Below, one piece after another: positions 30,940 through 40,323 of a stretch of 64,000 nt of DNA. Location of the stretch: the NCBI GenBank assembly GCA_947593515.1, contig CANQDQ010000011.1, positions 1 to 64,000 of the forward strand, in the 5' to 3' direction. The notes under the pieces were generated by a model. The model was not told the origin of the DNA. It was given only the letters and a program-made list of their open reading frames with translations, and did not search any database. A program made the position numbers and the translations under genes. Numbering within the stretch: position 1 is the first letter of the stretch; each line of letters starts with the position of its first letter. This stretch comes from an uncultured Bacteroidales bacterium. GTDB taxonomy: Bacteria; Bacteroidota; Bacteroidia; Bacteroidales; UBA11471.

Positions 30940-31554
30940 TTATTTTGCCGGTTCGCTTTCGACGAAGCGGAGCGATTCCACCTTGCCGAGCCGCTCTTGC
31001 AGGTGCGGCATTTGCGAGCGGCGTATGCGCAGCGTCATGGAGCAGTCGAGCATGAAATCCTGCGTGGCGACCGTCGCTCCGGAGTCTTTGACCACGCGCA
31101 TGACATCGTTCATAAAAGGATATTCAAACGCTATCTGCACACTCTCCTCGACAAGACGCTCGACAATTTCGCCGGCGCGTATCGCTTCGGCTGCCGCTGT
31201 GCGGTAAGCCTCTATCAGCCCGCTCGTGCCGAGCTTTATGCCGCCGAAGTATCGCACGACGATGATGAGTATATCCGTCAGCCCGAAAGAGTTGATTTGT
31301 CCCAGAATCGGTTTCCCCGCCGTACCCGAAGGCTCGCCGTTGTCGTTTGCGCGAAATTCGGTGCGGGCAGCCCCCACCATGTATGCCCAGCATACGTGGC
31401 GGGCGTCGTAGTATTGTTTTTGATAGGCGGCAACGACCTGCTTCGCCTCCTCCGCCGAAGATACCGGCACGGCAAAGGCGAGGAATTTGCTCATCTTCTC
31501 TTTGTACGACCCTTCGGCGGGTCGGGCTAAGGTGAGGTAGGTGTCGTCGGGCAT
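30940..31554 (-). CDS. YigZ/IMPACT family protein
   Basis: EPSGTAGKPILGQINSFGLTDILIIVVRYFGGIKLGTSGLIEAYR. Confidence 0.92.
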   Translation of the reverse strand: MPDDTYLTLARPAEGSYKEKMSKFLAFAVPVSSAEEAKQVVAAYQKQYYDARHVCWAYMVGAARTEFRANDNGEPSGTAGKPILGQINSFGLTDILIIVVRYFGGIKLGTSGLIEAYRTAAAEAIRAGEIVERLVEESVQIAFEYPFMNDVMRVVKDSGATVATQDFMLDCSMTLRIRRSQMPHLQERLGKVESLRFVESEPAK

Positions 31555-31563
31555 GGGCAGGTG

Positions 31564-32412
31564 TCAGCAGGCTTTGAAACTCATATCGAGACCTTTCACC
31601 GAGTGCGTGAGCGCACCCACCGAAATATAATCGACGCCGCATTCGGCATAGTCGCGCAGCGTGTCGAGGGTGATGCCTCCCGACGATTCCGTTTCGTAGC
31701 GGCCGCCGATGCGCTCCACCGCCGCACGGGTGAGTTCGGGAGTGAAGTTGTCGAGCATGATGCGGTCTACTCCGCCTACGCGCAGCACTTCGTCGAGTTC
31801 CTGCATATTGCGCACTTCGATTTCTATTTTCAGCTTTTTCCCTTTTTCGGCGAGATAGGCATGGCAGCGGGTTATGGCGGCTTCGATGCCTCCTGCAAAA
31901 TCGATGTGGTTGTCTTTGAGCAGTATCATGTCGAACAGCCCTATCCGGTGATTGACGCCGCCGCCGATGCGCACCGCCTCTTTTTCGAGCATACGCAGAC
32001 CCGGCGTCGTTTTGCGGGTGTCGAGTACTTTGGTATGGAGGCCTTCCAGTCGGTCGGCATATTTGCGGGTAATGGTGGCGATGCCACTCATGCGCTGCAT
32101 GATGTTGAGCATGAGGCGTTCGGTTTGCAGCAGCGAACGCACCTTGCCGCTGACCACGAAAGCCACGTCGCCCGGCATCACGTGGGTGCCGTCTTCGAGG
32201 AATACGTCCATTTGCAATTCGGGGTCGAATGCGGCGAACACGCGCCGTGCCATATTCACGCCCGCCAAAATGCCCTCCTCTTTTATAAGGAGTTTGGAGC
32301 GTCCCGTTTCCGTTTCGGGTATGCAACAGAGGGTGGTGTGGTCGCCGTCGCCGATGTCTTCGGCAAAAGCCAGCTCGATAAGAGCGTCGATAAGTTGGTC
32401 GGGTGTTTTCAT
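31564..32412 (-). CDS. nadC: Nicotinate-nucleotide pyrophosphorylase (carboxylating)
   Basis: LAEDIGDGDHTT, RTERLMLNIMQRMSGIATITRKY-like motif, DTRKTTPGLRMLEKEAVRIGGGVNHRIGLFDMILLKDNH. Confidence 0.95.
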   Translation of the reverse strand: MKTPDQLIDALIELAFAEDIGDGDHTTLCCIPETETGRSKLLIKEEGILAGVNMARRVFAAFDPELQMDVFLEDGTHVMPGDVAFVVSGKVRSLLQTERLMLNIMQRMSGIATITRKYADRLEGLHTKVLDTRKTTPGLRMLEKEAVRIGGGVNHRIGLFDMILLKDNHIDFAGGIEAAITRCHAYLAEKGKKLKIEIEVRNMQELDEVLRVGGVDRIMLDNFTPELTRAAVERIGGRYETESSGGITLDTLRDYAECGVDYISVGALTHSVKGLDMSFKAC

Positions 32413-32493
32413 AAACGTCGTTTTTTGTCGGTAAACGTGCCGACCGATGATTCGGTTTTCGGTCAGCGGCTTGAATATAAGGGGAAAAAGTAA

Positions 32494-32501
32494 TATCTTT
32501 G
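32494..32501 (+). promoter_or_regulatory. -7 element TATCTTTG upstream of rlmH
   Basis: TAnnTTTG match 47 nt upstream of rlmH. Confidence 0.45.
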
Positions 32502-32547
32502 TCCGCGAAACAGAAGCAAAGATAATAAATAAGATAGAAACATCGGC

Positions 32548-33021
32548 ATGAAAATCGTTTTTTTAGTAACCGGCAAGACGGCGCGTTCGGGATTTTCCGA
32601 CGGCATCGGCGAGTATTGCGAGCGATTGAAACACTATGCCGATTTTGAAATGACGGTGATTCCCGACCTGAAAAACGCAAAAAGTTTGAGCACGGAACAG
32701 CAGAAAGAACGGGAAGGCGAGGCGATATTGAAGTCGCTGGGCGAGGGCGACGCCGTAGTGCTGCTCGACGAGCACGGGCGCGAATACACCTCGATGCAGT
32801 TTGCCGATTACATTTCCAAGAAAATGCTTGCCGCCCCGCGCCGGCTCGTCTTCGTGGCAGGCGGTGCCTACGGCTTTTCGGAGCGGGTGTATAAAGCGGC
32901 GCAGGAAAAAATATCTCTCTCCAAAATGACTTTCTCGCACCAGATGGTACGCCTTATCTTTACGGAGCAGCTCTATCGGGCTATGACCATTCTCAACAAC
33001 GAACCCTATCATCACGAATAA
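32548..33021 (+). CDS. rlmH: 23S rRNA (pseudouridine(1915)-N(3))-methyltransferase
   Basis: MKIVFLVTGKT, LLDEHGREYTSMQFADYI, FVAGGAYGFSERVYKAAQEKISLSKMTFSHQMVRLIFTEQLYRA. Confidence 0.95.
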   Translation: MKIVFLVTGKTARSGFSDGIGEYCERLKHYADFEMTVIPDLKNAKSLSTEQQKEREGEAILKSLGEGDAVVLLDEHGREYTSMQFADYISKKMLAAPRRLVFVAGGAYGFSERVYKAAQEKISLSKMTFSHQMVRLIFTEQLYRAMTILNNEPYHHE

Positions 33022-33030
33022 CTTCGCATT

Positions 33031-33702
33031 ATGAAAACACTGAAATTTTCGGGCGCGTTTTTTCTTGTGGCTTTTTTGTTAGGCACGATGTCGGCAAAAG
33101 CAAAAGATTATCTGTATGATTTCGATTACGGGCTTTTGCTCAATGCCGGTATGGAGAAAACGCTCGTTTCGCGGCTCGACCTTTCCCTACAAGCCGAATT
33201 GTGGACGAACGACAATTTTGCGGGTTACGAACGCATCATGCCGTCGGTGTCGCTCACCTATACCGTGATACCGAAATATTTCAAGGCGATGGCGTATTAT
33301 GCTTTTATCAATCAAAAGAATCACACCAACAGGCACCGGTATCAAATAGGCCTTGTCGGAAGCTATGCCGTGCCGCATCTCTCCCTGTCGCTCACGACGA
33401 AATTCGAGCAGACTTGGACAAAAGGAACGCCGAACAACAAATGGCGCACACAACTGAAAGCCGTCGGCATCATCTCGCCCTCGTGCCGCTGGAAACCCTT
33501 TGTTTCGATGGAAATATTCGAGTCGATGAACGGGCACAATGCCACCGGCACGACAGGTTTGGAACGCATTCGTTACGAAGCGGGAACCACGTTTGCCGCC
33601 GGCAAGCGGGTGTCGCTCGAAATGAAATGGCGCTCCGAGCGGCTTACGCAGAAAAAACTGCTCTATTCGTCGATAGGGTTAGGCGTGAAATTCAAACTAT
33701 AA
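33031..33702 (+). CDS. DUF2490 domain-containing protein
   Basis: Signal peptide; LQAELWTNDNFAGYERIMPSVSLTYTVIPKYFKAMAYYAF, C-term beta-strands. Confidence 0.75.
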   Translation: MKTLKFSGAFFLVAFLLGTMSAKAKDYLYDFDYGLLLNAGMEKTLVSRLDLSLQAELWTNDNFAGYERIMPSVSLTYTVIPKYFKAMAYYAFINQKNHTNRHRYQIGLVGSYAVPHLSLSLTTKFEQTWTKGTPNNKWRTQLKAVGIISPSCRWKPFVSMEIFESMNGHNATGTTGLERIRYEAGTTFAAGKRVSLEMKWRSERLTQKKLLYSSIGLGVKFKL

Positions 33703-33715
33703 GATCGGGTCGGTA

Positions 33716-34846
33716 TCAGCCGACGTAGAGCAGGTCTGCCATGATGCCATCGGAAACGAACAACCCTTTCGGCGTGATGCGGAGCCGGTTGTCGCGGCAT
33801 TCGCACAATCCGGCTTGCAGATGCGGCGCCGCCATACGCAGGCAGTAAGCCCGCCGCTCTTCGCCGAAGTCGGCAGCCACGCCGTCGAGGTCGAGCCCCC
33901 ACATGGTGCGCAAGGCGGTGATGATGAGGTCGTTGTAGCGCGTATCGGCATCGAGCCGTTCTTCCTCGTAACACGTTTCTCCCGCTTCTATTCCGGCAAT
34001 ATAGCGATGCAGGTCGGCAATGTTGCGGCGGCGGCATTTGCGGTCGTAGCTGTGTGCTGCCGCACCGAGTCCGAGATAGGGTACGTCCTGCCAGTAAGAT
34101 GTGTTGTGCAGGGCATACGCTCCGCTGCGGGCAAAATTGGAAATTTCGTATTGTTCATATCCGGCAGCAGTGAGTGTGTCGCGCAGCTGCTCGAACAGCC
34201 GCAGCGAAAGTGTGTCGTTGCATTCCTGTACTTCACCCGCGCGCCGCAGTCGGTCGAGCGGCGTCCCTTCCTCATAAATAAGATTATAGGCAGAGAGGTG
34301 CGGCAGGTCGAGCGCAAGCGCCTGCCGCAGGTTGGCGTCCCACGAGGCGGGCGTTTGGTGCGGAAGCCCGTATATGAGGTCGATGCTGATGCGTCCGAAT
34401 CCCGCGCGGCGGCAGCACTCTACCGCCTCAATGGCTTGCGCTGCCATGTGGCGCCGTCGCAAGAAACGCAAATCGTCGTCGGAAAAACTCTGCACCCCCA
34501 TGCTGATGCGGTCGATGGGCAGCGATGCCAGCGCCTCTGCGTAGGCGGCGGTCATATCGTCGGGGTTGGCTTCAAAGGTGATTTCGCGACAGGCGGCGTA
34601 ATCGATGTCGCGACCTAATCCGTCGAAAAGCCGGTGCAGCCATGCCGGCGACAGTTGCGACGGCGTGCCGCCGCCGAGATATATCGTATCCACCGTTTCG
34701 CCTGCCAGTTCGTCGTGCCGCAGCTCCCATTCCCGCAGTAGCGCATCGACGTACCGCTCCTGCACCGCCTCTCCGACGGTGGAGTAGAAATCGCAGTAAA
34801 TGCAGCGCGTGCGGCAAAAAGGAATATGCAGATAGAGTCCCGCCAT
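33716..34846 (-). CDS. hemW: Radical SAM family heme chaperone HemW
   Basis: LYLHIPFCRTRCIYCDFYS, YLGGGTPS, RISMGVQSF, DLIYGLPHQT; start trimmed. Confidence 0.93.
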   Translation of the reverse strand: MAGLYLHIPFCRTRCIYCDFYSTVGEAVQERYVDALLREWELRHDELAGETVDTIYLGGGTPSQLSPAWLHRLFDGLGRDIDYAACREITFEANPDDMTAAYAEALASLPIDRISMGVQSFSDDDLRFLRRRHMAAQAIEAVECCRRAGFGRISIDLIYGLPHQTPASWDANLRQALALDLPHLSAYNLIYEEGTPLDRLRRAGEVQECNDTLSLRLFEQLRDTLTAAGYEQYEISNFARSGAYALHNTSYWQDVPYLGLGAAAHSYDRKCRRRNIADLHRYIAGIEAGETCYEEERLDADTRYNDLIITALRTMWGLDLDGVAADFGEERRAYCLRMAAPHLQAGLCECRDNRLRITPKGLFVSDGIMADLLYVG

Positions 34847-35076
34847 GAATTTTTGCGTATGAACAGGTGCAAATATAAGGATTCGGAACGGCATGAACGG
34901 CTATTTTTGCCTGAACTTTCGCTCTCGTTGCAAAAGAGATTTCAAAAAACTGCTCTTTAACACATATAAAGAATTGTTTTTATCAAAAAAAATTTCTACT
35001 TTGCGAACGTTTGTTTCGGGCGAGTGTTTGTCTTGAAACGAATGACCATGAAAAATACAATTAAAAAAAGATATTC

Positions 35077-37233
35077 ATGAAAACGTATCAATCACACGAA
35101 ATCAAGAACATCGCCCTCTTGGGCAGTAAAGGTTCAGGCAAAACCACCCTCGCAGAAGCCATGCTTTTCGAGTGTGGGGTTATAAAACGCAGAGGTTCTG
35201 TCGAAGCGCAGAACACGGTTACCGACTATTTTCCGGTGGAGAAAGAGTATGGCTACTCGGTTTTCTCTACCGTTTTTTATGCGGAGTTTCTCAATAAGAA
35301 ACTCAATGTCATCGACTGTCCGGGTTCCGACGACTTTGTGGGCAGCGCCCTTACGGCGTTGAACGTTACCGATACGGGCGTTATCGTCATCGACTCGCAG
35401 TACGGCGTGGAGGTAGGTACGCAAAATATCTTCCGCTATGCCGAAGAGATGAAAAAACCCGTCATCTTCGCCATGAACCAACTCGACGGCGAAAAAGCGG
35501 AATACGACGCTGTCATCGAGCAGTTGCACGAACATTTCGGTCCCAAAGTCGTACCCATACAATACCCTATTGTATGCGGTCCGAATTTCAACGCCATGAT
35601 CGACGTGCTGCTGATGAAAATGTACAGCTGGGGGCCCGAAGGTGGAACGCCTACCATTTCGGAAATTCCTGCCGACCAGAAAGAGAAAGCGCTTGAATTG
35701 CATAAGAAATTGGTGGAAGCCGCTGCCGAAAACGACGAAGCCCTGATGGAAAAATTCTTCGAGCAGGAATCTCTCACCGAAGACGAGATGCGCGAAGGCA
35801 TACGCAAGGGTCTTATCACCCGCGATATTTTCCCTGTATTCTGCGTCAGCGCACTGCGCGATATGGGCGTGCGCCGCATGATGGAATTTTTGGGCAACGT
35901 AGTGCCTTTTGTAGATGATATGCCCAAACACATCACCACCGACGGAACGGAAGTGGCTCCCGATGCCGACGGTCCCGCCAGCCTCTATTTCTTCAAAACG
36001 ACGGTGGAGCCGCATATCGGCGAAGTATCCTACTTCAAAGTCATGTCGGGCAAGGTGCACGAAGGCGACGATATGCAGAACAAGAATCGCGGCAGCAAGG
36101 AGCGCATCGCCCAACTGTTCTGCGTATGCGGACAGATACGCACCAAAGTCGAAGAACTCGTGGCAGGCGATATAGGCGCTACGGTGAAGTTGAAAGATGT
36201 GCGCACCGGAAACACCCTCAACGCCAAAGGGTGCGAATATGAATTTGAGTTGATGAAATTTCCCGACTCCAAATACCAGCGCGCCATAAAACCGGAAAAT
36301 GAAGCCGACGCCGAAAAGTTGAACGAAATTCTCGTGCGTATGCACGAAGAAGACCCGACGTGGATTATCGAACAGTCGAAAGAGCTGAAACAGACCATCG
36401 TATCGGGACAGGGCGAATTCCACCTGCGCACGCTGAAATGGCGCATCGAAAACAACGAAAAGCTGCAAGTGGAATTTATGGAGCCGCGCATTCCCTATCG
36501 CGAGACCATCACCAAAGCCGCCCGTGCCGACTACCGCCACAAAAAACAGTCGGGCGGCGCCGGTCAGTTCGGAGAAGTGCATCTTATCATCGAACCTTAT
36601 TACGAGGGTATGCCTGCTCCCGATACCTACAAATTCGGTAATCAGGAGTATCGCATGAACGTGCGCGACACCCAGACCATCGACCTCGAATGGGGCGGTA
36701 AATTAGTGTTTGTGAACTGCATCGTCGGCGGCGCTATCGACGCCCGATTCCTTCCCGCCATACTCAAAGGTTTGATGGACCGCATGGAGCAAGGTCCGTT
36801 GACAGGCTCCTATGCCCGCGACGTGCGTGTGTGCGTGTATGACGGCAAGATGCACCCGGTGGATTCGAACGAAATTTCTTTCCGCCTTGCCGGTCGCAAC
36901 GCATTCAGCGAAGCCTTCAAAAACGCCGGTCCCAAAATCCTCGAACCGGTATATGATGTGGAAGTACTCGTTCCGAGCGACAAAATGGGCGATGTGATGA
37001 GCGACTTGCAAGGTCGTCGCGCCATCATCATGGGTATGGAAAGCGTCAAAGGCTTTGAGAAAATCGTTGCCAAAGTACCCCTTAAAGAAATGGCATCGTA
37101 CTCTACTTCTCTCAGTTCCATTACCGGCGGACGCTCCTCGTTCAGCATGAAGTTTGCTTCATACGAGCTTGTGCCGGGCGATGTACAGGAAAAACTGTTG
37201 AAGGAATACGAAGCTACCCAGACCGACGAATAG
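35077..37233 (+). CDS. Elongation factor G paralog with degenerate GTPase motifs (EF-G2-like)
   Basis: Full EF-G length and domain IV/V; P-loop GSKGSGKTT kept, but DCPGSDDF replaces DTPGHVDF and NQLD replaces NKxD. Confidence 0.9.
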   Translation: MKTYQSHEIKNIALLGSKGSGKTTLAEAMLFECGVIKRRGSVEAQNTVTDYFPVEKEYGYSVFSTVFYAEFLNKKLNVIDCPGSDDFVGSALTALNVTDTGVIVIDSQYGVEVGTQNIFRYAEEMKKPVIFAMNQLDGEKAEYDAVIEQLHEHFGPKVVPIQYPIVCGPNFNAMIDVLLMKMYSWGPEGGTPTISEIPADQKEKALELHKKLVEAAAENDEALMEKFFEQESLTEDEMREGIRKGLITRDIFPVFCVSALRDMGVRRMMEFLGNVVPFVDDMPKHITTDGTEVAPDADGPASLYFFKTTVEPHIGEVSYFKVMSGKVHEGDDMQNKNRGSKERIAQLFCVCGQIRTKVEELVAGDIGATVKLKDVRTGNTLNAKGCEYEFELMKFPDSKYQRAIKPENEADAEKLNEILVRMHEEDPTWIIEQSKELKQTIVSGQGEFHLRTLKWRIENNEKLQVEFMEPRIPYRETITKAARADYRHKKQSGGAGQFGEVHLIIEPYYEGMPAPDTYKFGNQEYRMNVRDTQTIDLEWGGKLVFVNCIVGGAIDARFLPAILKGLMDRMEQGPLTGSYARDVRVCVYDGKMHPVDSNEISFRLAGRNAFSEAFKNAGPKILEPVYDVEVLVPSDKMGDVMSDLQGRRAIIMGMESVKGFEKIVAKVPLKEMASYSTSLSSITGGRSSFSMKFASYELVPGDVQEKLLKEYEATQTDE

Positions 37234-37275
37234 TTGCCGTTTTCTCCAAGAGATATTATAGCGACAACTATATTA

Positions 37276-37420
37276 GTTAAATTAATATAAAAACCGCCCC
37301 TTAACGGGCGGTTTTTTTGTAATTAAACAATTGTTTGTTAAATTAGCGGCGAATTGTTAAACGATAAGAGTCTGAAAAAGATTTTTATTCTGTTAAACAA
37401 AAGGGGATTCCGTTTGTTTA
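37276..37420. promoter_or_regulatory. Cluster of GTTAAA(C)/TAAACAA motifs upstream of histidine kinase gene
   Basis: GTTAAA at 37276, 37337, 37356, 37392; palindrome AAACAATTGTTT (37325-37336); IR TAAACAAA-11-TTTGTTTA (37394-37420). Confidence 0.45.
37290..37319 (+). terminator. Terminator downstream of the EF-G paralog
   Basis: AAAACCGCCC / GGGCGGTTTT stem then T-run. Confidence 0.9.
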
Positions 37421-37497
37421 TCAAATAAAAATACTGAAAAAGGGGAGAAATTTTAAGATTTCTCCGAAGAAAAAAGAAGAAAGGTTACACAGGCGAT

Positions 37498-39018
37498 ATG
37501 AAAAAATCGACGATTTGGCTGCTTGCCATCATTATGGCGCTGACGTTCTCGATTTTGCTCTATATGCAGATTTCCTATATAGAAAATATGGTGAAGATGC
37601 GTAACGAGCAATTTTCGGAGGCAGTGCGGCGTAGCCTTTATTCGGTTTCTACCCAACTCGAACAAGATGAAACCAAACGCTATCTTGCCGAAGATATAGA
37701 GGAGAATCAGAAGCGGCTGCTTTCCATCGAACTGGGCGTCGGCACCTCCGTCAATCAGCGGTGGTCGTTTGTCGCTCCCGACGGCACGGTAAGCTCGTTC
37801 AATCTGCAACAATACTCTTTCACCGTACCGTCGCAGTCGGCACAGGCGGGGAGCGGCTCGATAACCGATACCTATAAAAATATGCAGGAGGTACTCAAAA
37901 ATCAGTATCTCTATCAAAAGGGATTGTTGGAAAACGTCATACTCAACATACTTGCCACTGCCAGCAACCGCCCCATCATGGAGCGGGTCGATACCGAACT
38001 GCTGACGCGCTATCTGAAATCGGAGTTGCGGAACAACGGGCTGAATATCCCCTTTAAGTACGCCATACTCAACCCGAAAAACAAAATCATGTACAAGTCG
38101 CCCGGTTACGACACCGAGAAAAAGGCGACACGCTACACGATAAGGCTTTTCCCGAACGATCCGATTAAGAAACAAAATCAGTTGATGGTCTATTTCCCCA
38201 CCAAGCAGGATTACATTTTCAGCTCGATACAGTTCAGCATTCCGTCGTTCGCATTCACGTTCGTGCTGTTGATAACGTTCATTTTCACCATAGCCAAACT
38301 CTTCCGGCAAAAGAAACTGACGGAAATGAAAAACGATTTTATCAACAACATGACGCATGAATTTAAGACGCCCATATCCACCATTTCGCTGGCGGCGCAG
38401 ATGCTGAACGACCCGTCGGTGTCGAAGAGTGAAGAGATGTTCCGCCACATTTCCACCGTCATTAATGACGAGACGAAACGGCTGCGCTTTCAAGTCGAGA
38501 AGGTATTGCAGATGTCGATGTTCGAACGGCAGAAGACGATGCTGAAACTCACGCTGCTTGATGTCAATGATTTGATAGCCGGCGTGTTGAGTACGTTCAA
38601 ACTGAAAGTCGAACAGTATGGCGGAACGATAGAGGCAGACCTCGCTGCCGACGATGCATGGGTGGAGGTCGATGAAATGCACTTCACCAATGTCATATTC
38701 AACCTGCTCGACAATGCCGTAAAGTATGCCAAAGAAGATGTCCCTTTGCAGCTCCACGTGCGCACCGCTGTCGAGGGCGAGAAGGTAATCATCGCCATAC
38801 AGGACAACGGAATCGGCATCAAAAAAGACGACTTGAAAAAAATATTTGAAAAATTTTATCGCGTATCAACCGGTAATGTGCACAATGTCAAAGGATTCGG
38901 ATTGGGTCTTGCCTACGTGCACAAAATCGTTACCGACCTCAAAGGTACGATACGCGCTGAAAGCGAATTAAATATAGGAACAACATTTATTATTACATTA
39001 CCCCTTAAAAACAAATGA
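37498..39018 (+). CDS. rprX: Sensor histidine kinase (RprX-like)
   Basis: MTHEFKTPISTISLAAQML H-box; NVIFNLLDNAVKYA; GFGLGLAYV; paired with RprY-like regulator. Confidence 0.85.
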   Translation: MKKSTIWLLAIIMALTFSILLYMQISYIENMVKMRNEQFSEAVRRSLYSVSTQLEQDETKRYLAEDIEENQKRLLSIELGVGTSVNQRWSFVAPDGTVSSFNLQQYSFTVPSQSAQAGSGSITDTYKNMQEVLKNQYLYQKGLLENVILNILATASNRPIMERVDTELLTRYLKSELRNNGLNIPFKYAILNPKNKIMYKSPGYDTEKKATRYTIRLFPNDPIKKQNQLMVYFPTKQDYIFSSIQFSIPSFAFTFVLLITFIFTIAKLFRQKKLTEMKNDFINNMTHEFKTPISTISLAAQMLNDPSVSKSEEMFRHISTVINDETKRLRFQVEKVLQMSMFERQKTMLKLTLLDVNDLIAGVLSTFKLKVEQYGGTIEADLAADDAWVEVDEMHFTNVIFNLLDNAVKYAKEDVPLQLHVRTAVEGEKVIIAIQDNGIGIKKDDLKKIFEKFYRVSTGNVHNVKGFGLGLAYVHKIVTDLKGTIRAESELNIGTTFIITLPLKNK

Positions 39019-39731
39019 TTATGGAAGAAAAGTTGCGCATCTTACTTTGTGAAGATGATGAAAATCTGGGTATGCTGTTGAGAGAATTTTTGCAGGCAAA
39101 AGGCTATGCCGCAGACCTTTTCTCCGACGGAGAAAGCGGCTACAAGGCTTTCCTGAAAGGAAAATACGATTTATGCGTACTCGATGTGATGATGCCTAAA
39201 AAAGACGGATTCACGTTGGCACAGGAAATTCGTACCGTCAATGGCGAAGTACCTATCATTTTCCTCACTGCCAAATCGTTGAAAGAGGATATTCTCGAAG
39301 GTTTCAAAATCGGAGCCGACGATTACATCACCAAACCTTTCAGCATGGAAGAGTTGGTATTCAGAATCGAAGCTATCTTGCGCCGCGTCAAAGGCAAAAG
39401 AGGTAAGGAGGTTACGACCTATAAAATCGGAAACTTTACGTTCGACACGCAGAAGCAGGTTCTCTCTATCGGCGAGAAAAACACCAAACTTACGACGAAG
39501 GAGTCGGAGCTGCTCAGCCTGCTGTGCGCTCACGTAAATGAAATTTTGGAACGGAATTTTGCTCTGAAAACCATTTGGATTGATGACAATTATTTCAATG
39601 CCAGAAGCATGGACGTCTATATCACCAAGCTGCGCAAGCACCTCAAAGACGATCCATCCATTGAAATCATCAACATTCACGGTAAGGGCTACAAGCTCAT
39701 CGCTCCCGAAATAGAAGTACAAATGAAATAG
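39015..39731 (+). CDS. rprY: Response regulator, OmpR/PhoB family (RprY-like)
   Basis: ILLCEDDENLGMLLREFLQAKGY, CVLDVMMPKKDGFTLAQEI, Trans_Reg_C winged helix. Confidence 0.87.
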   Translation: MIMEEKLRILLCEDDENLGMLLREFLQAKGYAADLFSDGESGYKAFLKGKYDLCVLDVMMPKKDGFTLAQEIRTVNGEVPIIFLTAKSLKEDILEGFKIGADDYITKPFSMEELVFRIEAILRRVKGKRGKEVTTYKIGNFTFDTQKQVLSIGEKNTKLTTKESELLSLLCAHVNEILERNFALKTIWIDDNYFNARSMDVYITKLRKHLKDDPSIEIINIHGKGYKLIAPEIEVQMK

Positions 39732-39749
39732 ATGGATTCTGTTTTATGG

Positions 39750-39779
39750 AAACGGGCGTTCGATATCGAACGCCCGTTT
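39750..39779. terminator. Bidirectional terminator, 30-nt perfect palindrome
   Basis: AAACGGGCGTTCGAT/ATCGAACGCCCGTTT followed by T-run, between convergent rprY and rimM. Confidence 0.9.
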
Positions 39780-39798
39780 GTTTTTTTTGTCTTACTGT

Positions 39799-40323
39799 TC
39801 AGAGGTTTAACAGTCCGTCGGGAATACGTGTCGTTACGGTTTTTGCAGTTTCATCGACGGAAAGCACGAAATCTTCGCTGGCGGGAATAAGCAGTTCTTT
39901 CCCGTCCGTACTTTCGAGAACGAAAAGGACGTTAAGGGTCGAATCGTCGATGCCGGTTATTTTGCCCAAGTTGCCGTGCTGTTTGTCGACTACGGTGAAA
40001 CCGATGAAATAATCGCTCGGTGTCGTGCGCGTTTCGTCATCTGCCGGCAGCCGTTTTTTCGGGAAATAGACGTCGAGCCCCGTGAACATACGGGCGTCGT
40101 CAGTCGTATCGACATCTTCTAATTTCATCAATGCCTGCGCCGCGCCGCGAAAGCGGTACTCCTCGATGAAGAACGGGACGAATATCCCGTCGATTTCGCA
40201 CACGATGTAGGGGCAGTCGCTGCGGTCGAAAACGTCGTCGGTAAAAGTAAACGACAATTCTCCGCCCACGCCGTGCGGTTTGTTGAACACGCCGATTTTT
40301 ATCAATTCGTCCCGTGTAATCAT
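39799..40323 (-). CDS. rimM: Ribosome maturation factor RimM
   Basis: LIKIGVFNKPHGVGGELSF; DYFIGFTVVDKQHGNLGKITGIDDST; start trimmed to MITRDEL. Confidence 0.9.
   Translation of the reverse strand: MITRDELIKIGVFNKPHGVGGELSFTFTDDVFDRSDCPYIVCEIDGIFVPFFIEEYRFRGAAQALMKLEDVDTTDDARMFTGLDVYFPKKRLPADDETRTTPSDYFIGFTVVDKQHGNLGKITGIDDSTLNVLFVLESTDGKELLIPASEDFVLSVDETAKTVTTRIPDGLLNL

Noticed and set aside
35134-36582. 482-aa minus-strand ORF
   Set aside because: Antisense to the EF-G paralog; no domain signature
39750-39779. 30-nt perfect palindrome as a possible mobile-element or recombination site
   Set aside because: Position between convergent genes with flanking T-run is fully explained by a bidirectional terminator
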